From Skermanella aerolata KACC 11604 (GTDB lineage Bacteria > Pseudomonadota > Alphaproteobacteria > Azospirillales > Azospirillaceae), in assembly GCF_000936425.1 (NCBI RefSeq), contig NZ_AVFK01000020.1, forward strand, positions 1 to 64,000: 64,000 bases of DNA. Reading direction: 5' to 3'. Positions 63,239 to 64,000 of the stretch are shown one piece after another. Position 1 is the first letter of the stretch, and the number at the start of each line of letters is the position of its first letter. The notes below the pieces were generated by a model that was not told the DNA's origin, made no database searches, and saw only the letters and a list, made by a program, of their open reading frames with translations. Both the position numbers and the translations under genes were made by a program.

Positions 63239-64000
63239 CCACCGACGACATCCCCGATGTCATCCTGCGGGAGATCGAGCGCACGGCGGTCGAACTGGCT
63301 GGTCTGGCGGGAACGGAGATCATGGCGGCGCTGGGCCGGACGCTGGAGGTCCGCTACAAGGGCGTTCCCGGCGACACGCCAACCTTCCGCGATCCCGTTT
63401 CGGAAGTGGACAGTGAGGTCGAGGTGCTGATCCGGGCTCGTCTGGCCGACCGCTTCCCCGAACACGACATCCTGGGCGAGGAGATGGACGAGCGGCCTGG
63501 CCGCGACCACGACTTCGTCTGGGCGGTCGATCCGATCGACGGCACCACCAATTTCGTCAACGGCTTTCCGCTTTATGCCGCGTCGATCGGCGTGCTTCAC
63601 CGGGGCCGGCCCGTCGTCGGCGCGGTCTGGTGCAGCACCAGCCACGCGCTCCGCACCGGCGTCTACCACGCCCGTGCCGGCGGCGAGCTTTGCTTCGACC
63701 AGGAACCGCTGAAGTCGAGGGCCAATCCCGCCGTGCGCCGGCGTCTTGCCGGCGAACCGGAGGCGACCGCCGACGCCGGCTTGTCCTGGGATATCCGCAA
63801 GACCGGCTCCGCCGCCATCGAATGCGCCTTCGTCGCGGCCGGGCTGCTGCGGGTCGCCCGCTTCCAGCGCCCGAACGTCTGGGACGTGGCCGGCGGAATC
63901 CCGCTGGTGCTGGCGGCCGGCGGCGAGGTCCGATGCGGCGATAAGGGTGGCTGGACGACGCTGGAGCGGATCGAGGCGACGACCGATCCGGCCGGAGGCG
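63235..64000 (+). CDS. Inositol monophosphatase-family protein, truncated by the window end
   Basis: The ATG at 63235 overlaps the stop of the DAGK-like gene (ATGA). The IMPase motif is seen in FVWAVDPIDGTTNFVNGFPL and the C-terminal NVWDVAGGIPLVLAAGG, with metal-binding aspartates. The upstream EEM glutamate pair (ILGEEMDE) is also present. The reading frame continues to the edge at 64000 without a stop. The substrate may be a sugar phosphate or PAP-like compound; the pair with a DAGK-like kinase hints at envelope lipid or phosphosugar metabolism. Confidence 0.85.
   Translation, partial: MTTDDIPDVILREIERTAVELAGLAGTEIMAALGRTLEVRYKGVPGDTPTFRDPVSEVDSEVEVLIRARLADRFPEHDILGEEMDERPGRDHDFVWAVDPIDGTTNFVNGFPLYAASIGVLHRGRPVVGAVWCSTSHALRTGVYHARAGGELCFDQEPLKSRANPAVRRRLAGEPEATADAGLSWDIRKTGSAAIECAFVAAGLLRVARFQRPNVWDVAGGIPLVLAAGGEVRCGDKGGWTTLERIEATTDPAGG

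Overview
The window is a GC-rich chromosomal segment of an alphaproteobacterium. Gene content points to Rhodospirillales/Azospirillaceae (Azospirillum- or Skermanella-like): a divergent anmK/tyrS pair, glnE beside an AsmA/YhdP-type giant, a reduced isc cluster with HscB, a periplasmic XoxF-like PQQ dehydrogenase, and a leucine-degradation (liu) operon. The assignment is inferred from family resemblance, not from a search. I saw no rRNA, tRNA, CRISPR array or intact transposase-bearing insertion sequence. Most genes are core housekeeping, interspersed with small accessory islands (toxin-antitoxin pairs, palindromic repeats, an Rpn-type nuclease gene with a broken duplicate).

Layout. 1-5 kb: start of an exported PQQ dehydrogenase, small conserved proteins, an endonuclease III-like FeS glycosylase, and a two-gene operon of unknown helical proteins. 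5-15 kb: a divergent SelO, PPK2, an Fe3+-type ABC permease, upp, rpmB, a PIN/RHH toxin-antitoxin pair, murI, tenA. 14-18 kb: fdx, hscB, iscS and iscR on the minus strand with a divergent alpha/beta hydrolase; iscU, iscA and hscA are absent and the HscB J-domain signature is altered. 18-30 kb: anmK and tyrS, AsmA-like protein, glnE, a GMC oxidoreductase with a Tat-type small partner, two paralogous small membrane proteins. 30-39 kb: GNAT, kup, then one co-directional run: a molybdenum hydroxylase (IorAB-type), cytochrome c, flavocytochrome SoxF/FccB and soxXYZA without soxB or soxCD. 39-43 kb: accessory island with an orphan terminase-small-subunit-like gene, DUF2442, a BrnT/XRE toxin-antitoxin pair, long hairpins and RNA candidates. 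43-51 kb: TetR regulator and the liuABCDE leucine/isovalerate pathway. 51-57 kb: a SsuABC/TauABC-type transporter, the Rpn gene and its broken copy, and ilvA. 57-61.3 kb: a compact minus-strand cassette. 61.6-64 kb: NUDIX hydrolase, diacylglycerol-kinase-like protein and a partial inositol monophosphatase.

How genes work together. LiuABCDE takes isovaleryl-CoA to acetoacetate and acetyl-CoA, probably under the divergent TetR repressor. SoxXA/SoxYZ/SoxF form a periplasmic sulfur-carrier system, but without the SoxB hydrolase and with a SoxY tail ending in Ala-Cys-Ala-Glu-Ser rather than Gly-Gly-Cys-Gly-Gly, so its substrate may not be thiosulfate.

The most interesting candidate for an undescribed system is the 57-61.3 kb cassette: a 19-residue peptide (MKLVRKVPNKKRIACIDAD) behind a TATACT promoter with an overlapping palindrome, a UACG-capped hairpin, a CapK/PaaK-like adenylating enzyme, a SufS-like PLP enzyme (one apparent frameshift) and an MFS transporter. 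This has the form of a small peptide natural-product (RiPP-like) locus. A second feature is a family of about 137-bp MITE-like palindromic elements with four copies in the window, one lying exactly at the break of the duplicated Rpn-type gene.
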